Below, piece after piece: positions 19,579-29,003 of a DNA stretch of 36,529 bases; the first letter of the stretch is position 1, and every line of letters starts with the position of its first letter. The position numbers and the translations under genes are program-made. This DNA comes from Gemmatimonadota bacterium (lineage in GTDB: Bacteria; 4572-55; J002). Location: contig RFFQ01000096.1 in assembly GCA_003697105.1 (NCBI GenBank), positions 1 through 36,529 on the forward strand. The letters are read 5' to 3'. The notes under the pieces were generated by a model that saw nothing but the letters and a program-made list of their open reading frames with translations, had not been told where the DNA came from and made no database searches.

Positions 19579-20784
19579 ATGGCTAAAGGTGTTTTTGAGC
19601 GGACAAAGCCCCACGTTAATGTTGGAACTATTGGGCACGTTGACCATGGTAAAACTACGTTGACCGCCGCAATTACGTTGGTACAGAGCAAGAAAGGTCT
19701 AGCTGAAGTTCGGGAATTCGGTTCCATTGACAAGGCGCCAGAAGAGCGTGAACGGGGTATTACGATTGCCACAGCTCACGTGGAGTATGAAAGTGAAAAG
19801 CGGCACTATGCGCACGTGGATTGTCCGGGTCACGCAGACTATGTGAAAAACATGATTACCGGGGCCGCGCAAATGGATGGTGCAATCTTGGTCGTTTCCG
19901 CCGCGGATGGTCCGATGCCGCAAACGCGGGAACACATCCTGTTAGCGCGTCAGGTGAACGTACCCTATATTGTGGTTTTTCTGAACAAAGTGGATATGGT
20001 TGATGACGAAGAACTCTTGGAATTGGTTGAGTTAGAAGTTCGGGAACTTCTCTCCCAGTATGACTTTCCGGGGGACGACTTGCCTGTCATCATGGGTAGT
20101 GCATTGCAAGCCATGGAAAATCCCGAAGATGAAGAAAAGACGAAGTGCATTCAAGAACTCATGGATGCATTAGATAGTTACATCCCTGAACCTGAGCGTG
20201 ATGTGGACCGCCCGTTCTTGATGCCCATTGAAGACGTTTTCAGCATTTCGGGTCGAGGTACTGTGGGTACCGGTCGAGTCGAACGGGGTATTGTTAAAGT
20301 GGGGGATAAGCTTCAACGCGTTGGTATTAGAGAAACCATTGATGTGGTGGTTACGGGTGTGGAAATGTTTAATAAGTCCATGCAGGAAGCCCAAGCAGGT
20401 GATAATATCGGTCTTCTGCTTCGGGGTATTAAGAAAGAAGATTTGGAACGCGGTATGGTTCTGGCGGCGCCGGGTTCAGTCACACCCCATACTAAATTCA
20501 AAGCTGAGGTTTACATTTTGACCAAAGAAGAAGGTGGGCGTCATACACCATTCTTCCGGGGTTATCGGCCTCAATTTTTCTTCCGTACCACTGATGTGAC
20601 GGGTTCTATCGTTAATATTACAAGCACTGATGCCGGTGAAGTTGAAATGGTGATGCCCGGGGATAACGTCCGGATGGAAGTGGAACTGATTACCCCGATC
20701 GCGATGGAAAAAGAACTTCGTTTTGCAATTCGCGAAGGTGGACGTACGGTTGGTGCTGGAGTTATTACCGATATTATCGAATAA
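19579..20784 (+). CDS. tuf: translation elongation factor Tu
   Basis: EF-Tu delivers aminoacyl-tRNA to the ribosomal A site as a GTP complex. The 401 residues include the P-loop GHVDHGKTT (19-27), the switch region [32 protein letters not shown], and the domain 3 motif [20 protein letters not shown]. Residue 230 is Gly ([11 protein letters not shown]) where most EF-Tu proteins have Val or Ala. A strong TAAGGAGG lies ten bases before the ATG. The usual LRFAIREGG elfamycin-site segment is intact. A hairpin follows the gene. Confidence 0.98.
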   Translation: MAKGVFERTKPHVNVGTIGHVDHGKTTLTAAITLVQSKKGLAEVREFGSIDKAPEERERGITIATAHVEYESEKRHYAHVDCPGHADYVKNMITGAAQMDGAILVVSAADGPMPQTREHILLARQVNVPYIVVFLNKVDMVDDEELLELVELEVRELLSQYDFPGDDLPVIMGSALQAMENPEDEEKTKCIQELMDALDSYIPEPERDVDRPFLMPIEDVFSISGRGTVGTGRVERGIVKVGDKLQRVGIRETIDVVVTGVEMFNKSMQEAQAGDNIGLLLRGIKKEDLERGMVLAAPGSVTPHTKFKAEVYILTKEEGGRHTPFFRGYRPQFFFRTTDVTGSIVNITSTDAGEVEMVMPGDNVRMEVELITPIAMEKELRFAIREGGRTVGAGVITDIIE

Positions 20785-20795
20785 AAACGTATTCC

Positions 20796-20850
20796 GAAAA
20801 CTGGGTTGTTGGCATGCGGCGTCGTATTAAGGCAACCCAGTTTTCTTCTC
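20796..20850 (+). terminator. hairpin between tuf and rpsJ, terminator or attenuator
   Basis: A perfect 13-bp stem joins 20796-20808 (GAAAACTGGGTTG) to 20833-20845 (CAACCCAGTTTTC) across a 24-base loop. The right arm ends in TTTTC and continues TTCTC, a weak U tract. It would end or reduce str-operon transcription before the S10 genes. I did not find a strong promoter between it and rpsJ, so partial termination is more likely than a full stop. Confidence 0.6.
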
Positions 20851-20876
20851 TTACGTAAGATTGAAGGTGTAAGCTG

Positions 20877-21182
20877 ATGCAACAGAAAATACGAATCCGA
20901 CTAAAAGCGTATGACCATCGTGTTTTAGACCAATCAACCGCCGAGATCGTGAATACCGCTAAGCGAACGGGTGCACGGGTTGCCGGACCGATTCCCTTAC
21001 CGATTAAAAAGACGGTCTACACGGTCAATCGCTCTCCGCATGTGGATAAAAAAAGCCGGGAACAATTTGAAACGCGAATCCATAAACGATTGATTGATAT
21101 TCATGACAGTAATCCTCAAACGGTAGATGCGTTGATGAAATTGGAGCTACCGGCAGGTGTGGATGTGGAAATCAAAGTTTGA
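20877..21182 (+). CDS. rpsJ: ribosomal protein uS10 / NusE
   Basis: S10 is part of the 30S head and doubles as NusE, binding NusB in antitermination and contacting the NusG KOW domain. The 101 residues are standard, with [13 protein letters not shown] near the start and [27 protein letters not shown] precedes the ATG. First gene of the S10 operon, 92 bases after tuf. Confidence 0.98.
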   Translation: MQQKIRIRLKAYDHRVLDQSTAEIVNTAKRTGARVAGPIPLPIKKTVYTVNRSPHVDKKSREQFETRIHKRLIDIHDSNPQTVDALMKLELPAGVDVEIKV

Positions 21183-21220
21183 GCATCGATGACATTTATT
21201 TAGGATGAAGGTTTAGAATT

Positions 21221-21844
21221 ATGCTAGGTTTAATCGGGAAAAAATTAGGAATGACCCAAGTCTTTGATGAGTCGGGTTTTTTGGTGCCTGTGACGGCGAT
21301 TGAGGCTGGTCCGTGTGACATTGTGCAGATAAAGACGCCTGAAAAAGAAGGGTATTCTGCACTCCAGTTAGGATTTGGGAAGCGGCGTGAACGGTTATTT
21401 AATAAGCCAACGAAAGGTCACTTTTCCAAGGCAAATGTCAAACCTCGTCCGGTTCTGAAGGAGTTTCGGGTAGATTCTGTTGAGGAATATGAGGTTGGTA
21501 CGCAAATTTCCGTTGATATTTTCGAGACGGGTGAGCGCGTTGATGTTACGGGTACCTCTAAAGGTAAAGGTTTTCAGGGTGTTATCAAGCGCCATAACTT
21601 CCATCGAGGTCCCAAAACGCATGGTTCTCATTCTTACCGTCGAACCGGATCCATCGGTGCTTCCGCAGACCCTTCTCGAGTAGTAAAAGGGAAAAAAATG
21701 CCGGGTCGAATGGGGAATAAACGCATTACCGTAAAGAATCTGGAAGTGGTTAAAATTGATACAGAGCGAAATATAATTTTGGTTCGGGGTGCAGTGCCCG
21801 GTGCGATCAATAGTTATATTATGATAGCAAAGCATAAGAAATAA
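21221..21844 (+). CDS. rplC: ribosomal protein uL3
   Basis: L3 is an early 50S assembly protein with a loop reaching toward the peptidyl transferase centre. The 207 residues start MLGLIGKKLGMTQVF. They contain the conserved TSKGKGFQGVIKRHNF and RRTGSIGASADPSRV, then KGKKMPGRMGN. The residue aligned with the Gln that is methylated in Escherichia coli is not Gln here, so that modification is not expected. GATGAAGG lies ahead of the ATG. Confidence 0.98.
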   Translation: MLGLIGKKLGMTQVFDESGFLVPVTAIEAGPCDIVQIKTPEKEGYSALQLGFGKRRERLFNKPTKGHFSKANVKPRPVLKEFRVDSVEEYEVGTQISVDIFETGERVDVTGTSKGKGFQGVIKRHNFHRGPKTHGSHSYRRTGSIGASADPSRVVKGKKMPGRMGNKRITVKNLEVVKIDTERNIILVRGAVPGAINSYIMIAKHKK

Positions 21845-21862
21845 GCAGAGGAAGAGGTTGTA

Positions 21863-22489
21863 ATGTCCACGGTTACCTATAAGAACAGTTCTGGAAGCAA
21901 TGTTGGTGAGATGTCCTTGGATGCGCGTATTTTTGATGTAGAACCCAACATTCATTTGATGTATGAAGCTGCAAAAATGTATCTGGCGAACCAGCGTCAA
22001 GGTACAGTCGATGTGAAGAGCCGGTCATTTGTCTCTGGGACAACCAAAAAGCCGTTTCGGCAAAAAGGTACCGGGCGGGCACGTCAGGGGAGCCATAAAG
22101 TTCCACATTTTAGAGGTGGAGGGATTCCTTTTGGACCGAGTCCTCGGGATTTTAGTTACTCCATACCGAAAAAGATGAAACGGCAGGCATTATTCTCTGC
22201 GCTTTCGGCGAAACGTCAAGATGGTGAGATGATCTTTTTGGATGAGTTTACGGTTGAGGCGCCGAAAACGCGATTAGCTCGTAATGTGCTCCGTAATTTA
22301 GGCATAGATGATAAAAAAATTCTGGTAGTCACGGATGGAGAAGACCGGAACGTCTATCTCGCGTGCCGAAATCTCCCGAATGTAAACGTCATTCGTGCTC
22401 AAAATTTGAATACATACCATGTGTTGAACTGCGAGGTTGTCCTGATGACACGAAAAGCGGTGGAACGTGTGGAGGAGGTCTTTGGTTAA
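21863..22489 (+). CDS. rplD: ribosomal protein uL4
   Basis: L4 lines the peptide exit tunnel; in Escherichia coli it also represses the S10 operon. The 208 residues show the tunnel-loop region FRQKGTGRARQGSHKVPHFR (about residues 68-87), the hallmark of the family. AGAGG precedes the ATG. The gene ends one base before the rplW start, so translation of the two is probably coupled. Confidence 0.98.
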   Translation: MSTVTYKNSSGSNVGEMSLDARIFDVEPNIHLMYEAAKMYLANQRQGTVDVKSRSFVSGTTKKPFRQKGTGRARQGSHKVPHFRGGGIPFGPSPRDFSYSIPKKMKRQALFSALSAKRQDGEMIFLDEFTVEAPKTRLARNVLRNLGIDDKKILVVTDGEDRNVYLACRNLPNVNVIRAQNLNTYHVLNCEVVLMTRKAVERVEEVFG

Positions 22490-22490
22490 A

Positions 22491-22790
22491 ATGAAATCCA
22501 TTTATCAAATTATTAAACGACCTATTATCACCGAAAAAAGTACAATTCTTCGGGAAACAGGACACCAATATACGTTTGCCGTAGACCCGCGGGCAAATAA
22601 GATTCAAATCAAGCAAGCGATTGAGCAAATTTTCGATGTGCATGTGACGGATGTTCGGACGGCTAAAGTTCATGGCAAACCGCGCCAACAGCGTCCGTAT
22701 CGTGCCGGTCATGCCCCAGATTGGAAAAAAGCGGTTGTAACACTTCATCCTGAAAGTAAACCCATTGATATCTTTGAAGAAGTTGGTTAG
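22491..22790 (+). CDS. rplW: ribosomal protein uL23
   Basis: L23 sits at the tunnel exit and is the docking site for trigger factor and SRP. The frame is open from a GTG at 22467 inside rplD, but GGAGGAGG at 22471-22478 points to the ATG at 22491, giving 99 residues. The N-terminal KRPIITEKS and the EQIFDVHVTDVRTAKVHGKP segment are typical. The ribosome binding site lies inside the end of rplD. Confidence 0.97.
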   Translation: MKSIYQIIKRPIITEKSTILRETGHQYTFAVDPRANKIQIKQAIEQIFDVHVTDVRTAKVHGKPRQQRPYRAGHAPDWKKAVVTLHPESKPIDIFEEVG

Positions 22791-22812
22791 AAACGACATA
22801 AGGTAGGAAACT

Positions 22813-23649
22813 ATGGCGATCAAGAAATATAAACCTACAAGTGCGGGACGTCGCTGGGCGAGTTCACTCACTTTTGATGACATCACTTCAACCGTACCGG
22901 AGAAGTCTTTATTGCGTCCGATAAAAAAGACCGGTGGGCGTAATAATAATGGCCGGATCACCTCTCGACATCGTGGCGGGGGGCACAAACGCAAATATCG
23001 GGTGATCGATTTTAAACGAACCAAAGATAATATCCCAGCAAAAGTGGCTTCCATTGAATATGACCCGAATCGGACCGCGAATATCGCTCTATTGCATTAT
23101 GTCGATGGTGAAAAGCGTTATATTTTAGCTCCAGTGGGGTTAAAAGTTGGTGAATTTGTCATGAGTGGGTCCGAGGCCGATATCAAGATTGGTAATTGCT
23201 TACCCTTACGAGATATTCCCCCGGGAACTTTGGTTCATAATATTGAACTCCAACCGGGACGGGGGGGTCAAATTGCGCGCAGTGCCGGTTCCGCGGCGCA
23301 GTTGGCTGTAAAAGAGGGTCGGTATGCCTTACTATCCATGCCTTCTGGCGAAGTTCGGCGGGTTTTGTTGGATTGCCGGGCGACTGTGGGTCAGGTGAGT
23401 AACGCGGATTGGGCAAACGTCCAATTAGGTAAAGCAGGTCGTGCACGATGGTTAGGAAAGCGCCCCCATGTACGCGGCGTGGCTCAAAATCCCGTTGACC
23501 ACCCGATGGGTGGTGGTGAAGGACGTTCCAGTGGGGGTCGCCATCCGGTATCACCTTGGGGTAAACCGGCTAAAGGTGGGAAGACCCGCCGTAAAAAACC
23601 GTCTGATAAATTGATTGTCCGAAGTCGAAAAGCTAAAAACCGTTCATAG
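22813..23649 (+). CDS. rplB: ribosomal protein uL2
   Basis: L2 is a large, highly conserved 50S protein needed for subunit association and peptidyl transferase assembly. The 278 residues include [32 protein letters not shown] and the C-terminal [20 protein letters not shown], which holds the conserved His near the peptidyl transferase centre. It starts 22 bases after rplW. Confidence 0.98.
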   Translation: MAIKKYKPTSAGRRWASSLTFDDITSTVPEKSLLRPIKKTGGRNNNGRITSRHRGGGHKRKYRVIDFKRTKDNIPAKVASIEYDPNRTANIALLHYVDGEKRYILAPVGLKVGEFVMSGSEADIKIGNCLPLRDIPPGTLVHNIELQPGRGGQIARSAGSAAQLAVKEGRYALLSMPSGEVRRVLLDCRATVGQVSNADWANVQLGKAGRARWLGKRPHVRGVAQNPVDHPMGGGEGRSSGGRHPVSPWGKPAKGGKTRRKKPSDKLIVRSRKAKNRS

Positions 23650-23676
23650 TTTGACTCTAATTGAGGTATTGTTTCG

Positions 23677-23961
23677 ATGCGTTCGATTAAAAAAGGTCCA
23701 TATATAGAGAAGAGCTTGCTCAAAAAAGTCGAGGATATGAATAAGCGGAATGAGCGCAAAGTCATTAAGACATGGTCGCGCCGTTCAACCATATCCCCGG
23801 AATTTGTAGGGCATACGTTTGCGGTGCATAACGGCAATAAATTTATCCCGGTGTATGTGTCGGAAAATATGGTGGGACATAAATTGGGCGAGTTTGCGCC
23901 AACTCGTACCTTTCGAGGTCATGCGGGCAAAAAGGCTGAAAAGGGTTCTAAAGTTAGGTAA
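23677..23961 (+). CDS. rpsS: ribosomal protein uS19
   Basis: S19 is part of the 30S head and contacts the A-site finger and S13. The 94 residues begin [18 protein letters not shown]. They contain [20 protein letters not shown] and end with the typical [16 protein letters not shown] segment. It lies between rplB and rplV, the conserved order. Confidence 0.98.
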   Translation: MRSIKKGPYIEKSLLKKVEDMNKRNERKVIKTWSRRSTISPEFVGHTFAVHNGNKFIPVYVSENMVGHKLGEFAPTRTFRGHAGKKAEKGSKVR

Positions 23962-24005
23962 ATCGATTAATCTAAGGAACTATGCAGGTATTGGAGAGTC
24001 GTTTT

Positions 24006-24353
24006 ATGGAAGCGAAAGCTACAACGCGGTATGTTCGTATCTCTCCGCGAAAGATGAGACAGGTCATTGATTTGATTCGGGGTAAAGATGTTGAATCCGC
24101 GTACCAGATTCTACGGTTTACACCGAAGCGTGCGGCATATCCGATCTATAATACGCTCCGATCCGCGGTCAGCAATATTGGGAATATTGCTGATGCCAGT
24201 GGGGTGGAAGTTGAAGATTTGTATGTCAAAAAAATCTTTGTAAATGAGGGTCCTACGTTTCGAGGCCGGTTTCGTCCTCGGGCAATGGGACGTGCGACGC
24301 GGATTCGTCGTCGGACATCACATTTAACCATAGTTGTTGCAGAGAAGAACTAA
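24006..24353 (+). CDS. rplV: ribosomal protein uL22
   Basis: L22 lines the exit tunnel and contacts all domains of 23S rRNA. The frame is open from an ATG at 23982. The ATG at 24006 is preferred because GGAGAG (23993-23998) sits seven bases ahead of it, and the protein then starts MEAKATTRYVRISPRKMRQV, the family's usual beginning. This gives 115 residues, a normal length. The C-terminal hairpin loop region RFRPRAMGRATRIRRRTSH is intact. Confidence 0.95.
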   Translation: MEAKATTRYVRISPRKMRQVIDLIRGKDVESAYQILRFTPKRAAYPIYNTLRSAVSNIGNIADASGVEVEDLYVKKIFVNEGPTFRGRFRPRAMGRATRIRRRTSHLTIVVAEKN

Positions 24354-24368
24354 TAGGAGGTATTTCCG

Positions 24369-25019
24369 TTGGGTCAAAAAACACATCCGATCGGACTTCG
24401 AGTTGGTGTTATCAAAACCTGGCAATCCCGCTGGTTTAGCGAGAGAAATTTTGCAAACTTGCTGGAAGAAGACCAGACGATCCGAAAATATATCAAAAAT
24501 CGACTCAGCCGAGCCAGTGTCTCGAAAATTGATATTGAACGGACGGTGAACCGGGTGAGGGTTACTATCCACACTGCCCGACCGGGAATTGTGATTGGTC
24601 GTCGGGGTGCAGAAGTCGATAAGCTTCGGGATGAATTGAAACATCTGACCGGCAAAGATGTCCATATTGAAATTAGCGAAATTAAGAAAGCAGAATTGGA
24701 TGCACAGTTGGTCGGTGAAAGTATTGCCCGTCAGTTAGAAGGACGTGTTGCTTATCGCCGTGCAATGAAAAAAGCGGTTTCCGCTACCATGCGGGCGGGG
24801 GCAGAAGGGATTCGCGTCGCCTGTTCTGGGCGCCTCGGTGGTGCAGAAATGGCTCGGCACGAAGGCTACCGTGAAGGACGGGTTCCGTTGCATACTCTTC
24901 GGGCCGATATCGATTACGCCTCGGTAACGGCATATACAACCTATGGTACTATCGGTGTTAAAGTATGGATTTTTAAAGGTGAAGTGTTGGGTACGGAAGG
25001 TTCATTACCTTCTGCATAG
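24369..25019 (+). CDS. rpsC: ribosomal protein uS3
   Basis: S3 is at the mRNA entry tunnel and contributes to helicase activity of the ribosome. The 216 residues begin [18 protein letters not shown] and include the KH-domain motif [18 protein letters not shown]. The start codon is TTG. AGGAGG at 24355-24360 stands eight bases upstream and no ATG or GTG fits the conserved N-terminus. It follows rplV by 15 bases. Confidence 0.97.
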   Translation: MGQKTHPIGLRVGVIKTWQSRWFSERNFANLLEEDQTIRKYIKNRLSRASVSKIDIERTVNRVRVTIHTARPGIVIGRRGAEVDKLRDELKHLTGKDVHIEISEIKKAELDAQLVGESIARQLEGRVAYRRAMKKAVSATMRAGAEGIRVACSGRLGGAEMARHEGYREGRVPLHTLRADIDYASVTAYTTYGTIGVKVWIFKGEVLGTEGSLPSA

Positions 25020-25064
25020 TTCCGATCTATAGTTGCGATGATATATTAAGGGAGTACTGGACAA

Positions 25065-25484
25065 ATGTTAATGCCGAAGCGTGTAAAACGACGGAAACAA
25101 CAGCGAGGAAATCGACGCGGTAAAGCCTACCGGGGCTCTACCATTTCATTTGGAAGTTACGGCTTACAGGCGCAGGAAGCGGGATGGATTACAAGTCGCC
25201 AGATTGAAGCGGCGCGTATTGCACTAACCCGTAAGATTCGGCGAGGCGGTAAAATCTGGATTCGTATTTTCCCAGATAAACCGATTACCCTCAAGCCCGC
25301 TGAGACTCGAATGGGGAAAGGTAAAGGAAACCCGGAATATTGGGTGGCTGTTGTGAAACCCGGACGAATTATGTTTGAAATGGAAGGTGTCGGCGTTGAT
25401 CTTGCCCGGGAGGCAATGCGACTCGCATCCTTTAAATTACCGATCAAAACAAAGTTTATTGTTCGTGAAGGAATAGAAAGTTAA
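25065..25484 (+). CDS. rplP: ribosomal protein uL16
   Basis: L16 helps position aminoacyl-tRNA in the A site of the 50S subunit. The 139 residues start [15 protein letters not shown], matching the family and fixing the start at the first of two ATGs. The [20 protein letters not shown] segment contains the Arg that is hydroxylated in some bacteria. AAGGGAG precedes the ATG. Its stop codon overlaps the rpmC ribosome binding site. Confidence 0.98.
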   Translation: MLMPKRVKRRKQQRGNRRGKAYRGSTISFGSYGLQAQEAGWITSRQIEAARIALTRKIRRGGKIWIRIFPDKPITLKPAETRMGKGKGNPEYWVAVVKPGRIMFEMEGVGVDLAREAMRLASFKLPIKTKFIVREGIES

Positions 25485-25495
25485 GAGGTTTGGTG

Positions 25496-25711
25496 ATGCG
25501 TGCTGATGATTTACGGGAATACACCGTGAGCGAACTGGAAGATCATATCCACGATTTAGAAGAAAATTTATTTTCGTTGAGAATGCAGCATGGTACTGGT
25601 CAACTGGATAATACCGCAAAGCTTGCGCAGGTTCGGAAAGATTTGGCTCGGGCAAAAACGGTGCTGAGAGAACATCAACTGGGAATTCGGACTCTGGCAG
25701 GACACAATTAA
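25496..25711 (+). CDS. rpmC: ribosomal protein uL29
   Basis: L29 is a small helical-hairpin protein at the tunnel exit next to L23. The frame is open from a TTG at 25490. The ATG at 25496 is preferred, with TAAGAGG at 25482-25488 seven bases ahead, giving 71 residues. The [20 protein letters not shown] segment matches the conserved core. Confidence 0.95.
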   Translation: MRADDLREYTVSELEDHIHDLEENLFSLRMQHGTGQLDNTAKLAQVRKDLARAKTVLREHQLGIRTLAGHN

Positions 25712-25731
25712 AGCTTGACAAGGAGAAAGTT

Positions 25732-25983
25732 ATGCGTGGACGGCGAAAAGTCCGTACAGGGACTGTCGTAAGTGATAAAATGGATAAAACCGTTGTCGTG
25801 AATGTCGAACGTCGCGTGCAACACCCGTTGTATGGTCGAATCGTGAAACGGTCAAAACGGGTCAAAGTACATGATGAGCATAATCAGTGCGGGATCGGAG
25901 ACCGGATTCGTATTATGGAGACGCGACCTTTGAGCCGGGATAAACGCTGGCGTCTTGTCGAAATTATCGAAAAAGCCAAATAA
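25732..25983 (+). CDS. rpsQ: ribosomal protein uS17
   Basis: S17 is an OB-fold protein that binds the 5' domain of 16S rRNA early in assembly. The 83 residues contain [38 protein letters not shown] and the C-terminal [25 protein letters not shown] is close ahead of the ATG. Last gene of the S10 operon by the conventional division; only 25 bases separate it from rplN. Confidence 0.98.
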   Translation: MRGRRKVRTGTVVSDKMDKTVVVNVERRVQHPLYGRIVKRSKRVKVHDEHNQCGIGDRIRIMETRPLSRDKRWRLVEIIEKAK

Positions 25984-26008
25984 TTGCTTTCTGAGGAGAT
26001 GACCTACG

Positions 26009-26377
26009 ATGATTCAATCCAATACTTATTTGAATGTCGCGGATAATTCCGGCGCAAAACGTGTACAATGTATTACGGTCTTAGGTGGAACACGGCGCCG
26101 GTATGCCCGTATTGGTGATATTATTACCGTGGCAGTAAAAGACGCGCTTCCGAATGCGAATATCAAAAAAGGTGACGTCGTTCGGGCGGTTGTGGTACGG
26201 ACACGAAAAGAAATCCGCCGGAATGATGGCTCGTATATCCGTTTTGATGATAATGCGGCGGTGATTATTAACGATGCTAAAGAACCAAGAGGTACCCGTA
26301 TTTTTGGTCCGGTGGCACGTGAACTCCGCGAAAAAAAGTTTATGCGCATCGTTTCGTTGGCTCCAGAAGTTATCTAA
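26009..26377 (+). CDS. rplN: ribosomal protein uL14
   Basis: L14 forms part of an intersubunit bridge and is the binding site for ribosome-silencing factor RsfS. The 122 residues are exactly the usual size, with [20 protein letters not shown] at the start and [20 protein letters not shown] in the middle. GAGGAG precedes the ATG. First gene of the spc group. Confidence 0.98.
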   Translation: MIQSNTYLNVADNSGAKRVQCITVLGGTRRRYARIGDIITVAVKDALPNANIKKGDVVRAVVVRTRKEIRRNDGSYIRFDDNAAVIINDAKEPRGTRIFGPVARELREKKFMRIVSLAPEVI

Positions 26378-26397
26378 TGTTATAGGTGAGGTGTGTG

Positions 26398-26778
26398 ATG
26401 CATATTGTTAAAGGTGATACGGTTCTGGTTATTTCAGGAAATGATCGGGGTAAAACCGGTAAAGTGCTTAAAGTCTTGCGGAAAGGTCGCAGTCGATGGC
26501 AACGGAATAAACGCATCCGGTCTTATGCTAAGGAGCGTTTAGTTGTGGTTGAACATGTGAATTTTATCAAACGCCACACGCGTAAAAATATGTCTCAGGC
26601 AATGCCCGAAGGTGGGATTTTGGAACGGGAAGCTCCAGTCCATATCTCAAACTTAATGCTTGTGTGCCCCAATTGTGGTGCCCCAACCCGTGCCGCTTCA
26701 CGTGTGTTAGATAATAATGAGCGAATCCGAATCTGCAAAAAATGCGGTGATGATATTCCGAAACCACAAAATGCCTAA
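26398..26778 (+). CDS. rplX: ribosomal protein uL24 with an extra basic segment and a zinc ribbon
   Basis: L24 starts 50S assembly by binding the 5' end of 23S rRNA. The chosen ATG has AGGTGAGG six bases upstream. The longer frame from a GTG at 26386 is rejected because that codon lies within the ribosome binding site. The N-terminal KOW motif (GDTVLVISGNDRGKTGKVLK) is normal. Two features enlarge the protein to 126 residues. One is an extra basic stretch at about residues 29-45 (KGRSRWQRNKRIRSYAK), where most L24 proteins go directly from the KOW strand into the VIVEGVN-like strand. The other is a C-terminal ribbon with Cys90, Cys93, Cys113 and Cys116. The ribbon is known in many bacteria; the basic insert I do not recognise. 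Confidence 0.96.
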   Translation: MHIVKGDTVLVISGNDRGKTGKVLKVLRKGRSRWQRNKRIRSYAKERLVVVEHVNFIKRHTRKNMSQAMPEGGILEREAPVHISNLMLVCPNCGAPTRAASRVLDNNERIRICKKCGDDIPKPQNA

Positions 26779-26800
26779 GTTGAAGGAGGTACGGTGAGAT

Positions 26801-27349
26801 ATGAGTGTGCCGCGTTTAAAACATCATTATCAAGAGACGGTATTGCCCGCTTTGACAAAAGAGTTTGGGTATAAAAACGTCCATCAAGTTCCTAAAATTG
26901 AAAAAATCGTCTTAAATATGGGTGTAGGAGAAGCCACGGATAATCCAGCAATGCTGGATGCAGCGGTTGAAGACCTCTCGATTATTACAGGACAAAAGCC
27001 TAAAATCACAAGAGCTAAAAAGGCGATTGCCAGCTTTAAAATTCGAGAAGGGAACCCCATTGGGTGCAAAGTGACTTTGCGAGGTGCCCGGATGTATGAA
27101 TTTCTGGACCGATTTATCAGCATTGCTATCCCGCGAATTCGTGACTTTCGGGGAATTCCACGTAAATCGTTTGACGGTCGTGGCAATTTTTCAATGGGTG
27201 TCACCGAGCAAATTATCTTTCCTGAAATTGATTATGACCGTGTCAAGAAAATTCGAGGTATGGATATTACAATCGTGACGACAGCAGAAAGTGATGCGGA
27301 AGCATTTGCCCTGTTGCGTGAACTAGGAATGCCATTTCGTAAAGCGTAA
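26801..27349 (+). CDS. rplE: ribosomal protein uL5
   Basis: L5 binds 5S rRNA and connects the central protuberance to the 30S head. The 182 residues include [11 protein letters not shown] and the rRNA-binding [20 protein letters not shown]. The C-terminal segment [20 protein letters not shown] is also family-typical. AAGGAGGT lies upstream of the ATG. Confidence 0.98.
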   Translation: MSVPRLKHHYQETVLPALTKEFGYKNVHQVPKIEKIVLNMGVGEATDNPAMLDAAVEDLSIITGQKPKITRAKKAIASFKIREGNPIGCKVTLRGARMYEFLDRFISIAIPRIRDFRGIPRKSFDGRGNFSMGVTEQIIFPEIDYDRVKKIRGMDITIVTTAESDAEAFALLRELGMPFRKA

Positions 27350-27368
27350 CTAAAGTGAGGAGTTTCAA

Positions 27369-27554
27369 GTGGCTAAAAAGTCGATGATCGCCAAGCAGAA
27401 ACGAAAACCTAAATTTTCCACTCGCCAGTATAACCGTTGCCGTCAATGTGGGCGACCGCGAGCATATATGCGTAAGTTCGGTATTTGCCGCATCTGTTTT
27501 CGGGAAATGGCGTTGGAAGGATTAATTCCAGGCGTGACCAAATCGAGTTGGTAG
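27369..27554 (+). CDS. rpsN: ribosomal protein uS14, zinc-binding form
   Basis: S14 is in the 30S head near S3 and S10. This is the short 61-residue zinc type, with Cys24, Cys27, Cys40 and Cys43 ([20 protein letters not shown]). The start is GTG with GAGGAG seven bases upstream. The following 51-base spacer to rpsH is AT-rich without a clear hairpin. Confidence 0.97.
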   Translation: MAKKSMIAKQKRKPKFSTRQYNRCRQCGRPRAYMRKFGICRICFREMALEGLIPGVTKSSW

Positions 27555-27605
27555 TTCTCGTTTCGTTTTTCTGAAATTTTAATTTTTTGTGGAGGTAGCT
27601 TCGCT

Positions 27606-28004
27606 GTGTCGATGACAGACCCTATTGCAGATATGTTGACCCGAATTCGGAATGCACTACATGCGAAACATCGCAGAGTGGATATTCCGTCATCTAAACT
27701 CAAAAAGAGTATCGCCAAGATTTTAGTAGAAGAAGGCTATTTGGATGCGGTAAAATATGTGGAAGATGGCAAACAAGGTACGATTCGGTTGTATCTGCGC
27801 TATGACAAAGATGAGCAGAGTGTTATTCGTGGCTTGCAACGTGTCAGCAGACCCGGATTGCGCAAGTATGCCGGAAGCAAAAGTATCCCTCGTGTTCAAG
27901 GTGGCTTGGGTATCGCTATTGTTTCAACGTCCGATGGGGTGCTGGTAGACCGGGATTGCCGGAAGAAAAATGTTGGCGGCGAAGTCTTGTGCTATGTTTG
28001 GTAA
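27606..28004 (+). CDS. rpsH: ribosomal protein uS8
   Basis: S8 is a primary binder of the 16S central domain; in Escherichia coli it represses the spc operon. The 132 residues start [17 protein letters not shown]. The start is GTG at 27606 with GGAGG nine bases upstream; the ATG two codons later is too far from it. The C-terminal [20 protein letters not shown] is the conserved RNA-binding region. The S8 target in Escherichia coli overlaps the rplE start; I did not find an equivalent here. Confidence 0.97.
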   Translation: MSMTDPIADMLTRIRNALHAKHRRVDIPSSKLKKSIAKILVEEGYLDAVKYVEDGKQGTIRLYLRYDKDEQSVIRGLQRVSRPGLRKYAGSKSIPRVQGGLGIAIVSTSDGVLVDRDCRKKNVGGEVLCYVW

Positions 28005-28020
28005 TAATTAGGAGAATATT

Positions 28021-28563
28021 ATGTCTAGAATAGGAAAACTCCCCATCACCATACCAAGTGCCGTTAATATTTCTATTAAAGACCATGTTGTGACGGTGAA
28101 CGGTCCCAAAGGCGAACTTACTCGTGCCTTTTCGCCGGAAATGATAATTGAGATGGAAAATGGAACCCTCTCTATCCGCCGTCCGTCGGATTCCCCCTCC
28201 CATAAAGCATTACATGGGTTGACACGCTCGCTATTGGCAAATATGGTAGAAGGGGTGACCAATGGTTTTTCTAAAAAGTTGACGATCATTGGCGTTGGCT
28301 ATCGAGCAGAGCTTTCTGGAAAATCGTTAACTCTCCGGTTGGGCTATTCTCATCCGATTACCGTTGAACCGCCAGAAGGCATTACGTTTAGTGTAGATAA
28401 AAATGGTACCGAGATTGTTGTTTCAGGTTCGGATAAGGAAGTTGTCGGACAAGTGGCGGCGAATATCAGAGGGCTACGACCCCCGGAACCGTATAAAGGC
28501 AAAGGGGTCCGTTACGAAAATGAAAATGTTCGTCAAAAAGCGGGTAAGTCCGGTAAGAAGTAA
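28021..28563 (+). CDS. rplF: ribosomal protein uL6
   Basis: L6 lies near the sarcin-ricin loop and factor-binding site. The 180 residues comprise two related domains, beginning MSRIGKLPITIPS and ending with the signature RPPEPYKGKGVRYENENVRQ. It starts 16 bases after rpsH with AGGAG just ahead. Confidence 0.98.
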   Translation: MSRIGKLPITIPSAVNISIKDHVVTVNGPKGELTRAFSPEMIIEMENGTLSIRRPSDSPSHKALHGLTRSLLANMVEGVTNGFSKKLTIIGVGYRAELSGKSLTLRLGYSHPITVEPPEGITFSVDKNGTEIVVSGSDKEVVGQVAANIRGLRPPEPYKGKGVRYENENVRQKAGKSGKK

Positions 28564-28604
28564 TCGTCTCTGGTGTTGTCCAGAGCTTGGTGGAGGCTTT
28601 ATAA

Positions 28605-28979
28605 ATGGAAACTATGAGTAAAAAGCGTCGGTTGGCTCGGGCGGTTCGCCGTCGCCGTGTTCGTAAAAAAGTCATCGGTACGGCAGAACGTCCACGCTTG
28701 AATGTATTTCGTAGTAGTAAGCATATCTATGCGCAATTGATCAATGATAAAAATGGTACGACGTTGGCATCTGCCTCGACATTATCAGAAGATGTTCGAT
28801 CTCAAGTCACCGCAGAAATGAAAAAGTGTGAACGCAGTAAACTCGTTGGGAAAGCAATTGCTGAACGAGCACGCTCCAAAGGAATTACCGCAGTGACGTT
28901 TGATCGAAATGGGTATGTGTATCATGGGCGGATTCAAGCGTTGGCGGAAGGTGCCCGCGAAGCCGGTTTGGAATTCTAA
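28605..28979 (+). CDS. rplR: ribosomal protein uL18
   Basis: L18 binds 5S rRNA together with L5. The 124 residues have the usual basic N-terminus ([20 protein letters not shown]), then [19 protein letters not shown] and the C-terminal [25 protein letters not shown] stands eight bases before the ATG at 28605. An internal ATG three codons later is possible but less well placed. Confidence 0.97.
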   Translation: METMSKKRRLARAVRRRRVRKKVIGTAERPRLNVFRSSKHIYAQLINDKNGTTLASASTLSEDVRSQVTAEMKKCERSKLVGKAIAERARSKGITAVTFDRNGYVYHGRIQALAEGAREAGLEF

Positions 28980-29003
28980 ATTAGGTAAGAAAGGAGCAGA
29001 TCG

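Noticed and set aside
25715-25731. TTGACA just before rpsQ.
   Set aside because: No -10 element in a useful place. It overlaps the rpsQ ribosome binding site and appears to be chance.
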